This document shows positions 5,723 to 6,005 of a DNA stretch of 6,005 nt, piece by piece. Numbering within the stretch: position 1 is the stretch's first letter; every line of letters starts with the position of its first letter. The notes beneath the pieces are model-generated. The model was not told the origin of the DNA. It did not search any database and saw nothing but the letters and a program-made list of their open reading frames with translations. This stretch comes from Nitrospinaceae bacterium (GTDB taxonomy: Bacteria; Nitrospinota; Nitrospinia; Nitrospinales; VA-1): assembly GCA_012961055.1 (NCBI GenBank), contig DUAA01000091.1, positions 1-6,005 of the forward strand, written 5' to 3'. The translations under genes were made by a program, and so were the position numbers.

Positions 5723-6005
5723 CTAAAGTTCAGCGATCGCTTCGTTTGCCAGTTGGTCGCAACGTTCATTTTCGATATGGCCGCTGTGGCCTTTGACCCA
5801 AACCCAGGTGATGGTATGGTGCTGGTTCAATTTATGCAGCTCCTGCCAAAGCTCCTGGTTTTTTACCGGTTGGCGTGATGCCGTTTTCCATCCATTGCGA
5901 ACCCAGCCTTTCACCCATTCAGTCACTCCCTTTACGACGTATTGCGAATCGGTCGTTAATTTAATCTCGCAGGGCTCCTTAAGTTTTTTGAGGGCGACAA
6001 TGGCG
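5723..6005 (-). CDS. rnhA: Ribonuclease HI (N-terminus off the right edge)
   Basis: RNase HI cuts the RNA strand of RNA:DNA hybrids in the cytoplasm using two metal ions, clearing R-loops and primers. The 93 visible residues are the C-terminal 60 percent of a protein usually near 150 residues. The frame is open to the right edge, so the GTG at 5926 is internal and not the start. Visible landmarks are [10 protein letters not shown], whose Asp (5950-5948) matches E. coli catalytic D70, the basic segment WVRNGWKT, and [18 protein letters not shown]. In the last, the first His of GHSGH matches H124 and the Asp of RCD (5758-5756) matches D134. Catalytic residues D10 and E48 lie outside the window. 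The stop is TAG, followed at once by a T-run on the minus strand. The mltA gene follows on the same strand after 90 bp. Confidence 0.96.
   Translation of the reverse strand, partial: AIVALKKLKEPCEIKLTTDSQYVVKGVTEWVKGWVRNGWKTASRQPVKNQELWQELHKLNQHHTITWVWVKGHSGHIENERCDQLANEAIAEL
5732..5741. repeat. 10-bp palindrome in the end of rnhA, before a T-run
   Basis: AGCGATCGCT is a perfect palindrome in the last codons of rnhA. On the minus strand it is followed after about 9 nt by seven T (5722-5716). The stem is too short and lacks a proper loop for a convincing intrinsic terminator, though the arrangement is in the right place for one after rnhA. Confidence 0.25.

Noticed and set aside
5732..5741. 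GCGATCGC as a cyanobacterial HIP1 element
   Set aside because: Only one copy was seen in 6 kb, whereas HIP1 is highly repeated, and the gene content does not point to a cyanobacterium.
5723..5926. RNase HI as a complete 67-residue protein starting at GTG 5926
   Set aside because: The frame stays open to the window edge and encodes the conserved [10 protein letters not shown] upstream of that codon, so the gene is cut by the window and not short.

Overview
The window looks like ordinary chromosomal DNA from a Gram-negative bacterium of moderate GC content. A lipoprotein-type lytic transglycosylase (MltA) implies an outer membrane and a murein layer, and the HflK/HflC pair and the isoaspartyl methyltransferase fit a proteobacterial-grade cell. 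The HflC lacks the insertion found in the gamma-proteobacterial protein, so a deltaproteobacterial, Nitrospinota or similar lineage is possible, but the sequence alone does not fix this. No rRNA or tRNA gene, transposon, phage gene, CRISPR array or toxin-antitoxin pair was recognised.

Layout. Positions 1-1722 (minus strand) hold an hflK-hflC operon with a 2-bp gap; hflC runs off the left edge. A 114-bp divergent intergenic region (1723-1836) follows, with good sigma70-like hexamers on the minus strand. Next come two plus-strand genes of unknown function: a 324-residue acidic, helix-rich protein (1837-2811) and a 104-residue basic/aromatic protein (2997-3311). The plus-strand pcm gene (3499-4170) has a clear ribosome binding site and a 12-bp perfect palindrome just upstream. 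It converges on minus-strand mltA (4271-5632) across about 100 bp. Upstream of mltA on the same strand, the C-terminal part of an RNase HI gene (5723 to the right edge) is cut by the window end.

How the genes relate. HflK and HflC form the inner-membrane assembly that surrounds and modulates the FtsH protease. Pcm repairs isoaspartyl damage in proteins, MltA trims peptidoglycan, and RNase HI removes RNA from RNA:DNA hybrids. These are housekeeping and envelope/quality-control functions with no obvious shared pathway. The two unknown genes are the only parts that could hide new biology, and nothing around them indicates a defence or mobile system.

Noncoding stretches. All gaps are under 200 bp. 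2812-2996 holds only a weak promoter-like and a weak hairpin signal. 3312-3498 holds the palindrome and the pcm leader. 4171-4270 holds imperfect hairpins between convergent genes. 5633-5722 holds the mltA leader, in which no strong promoter was seen.
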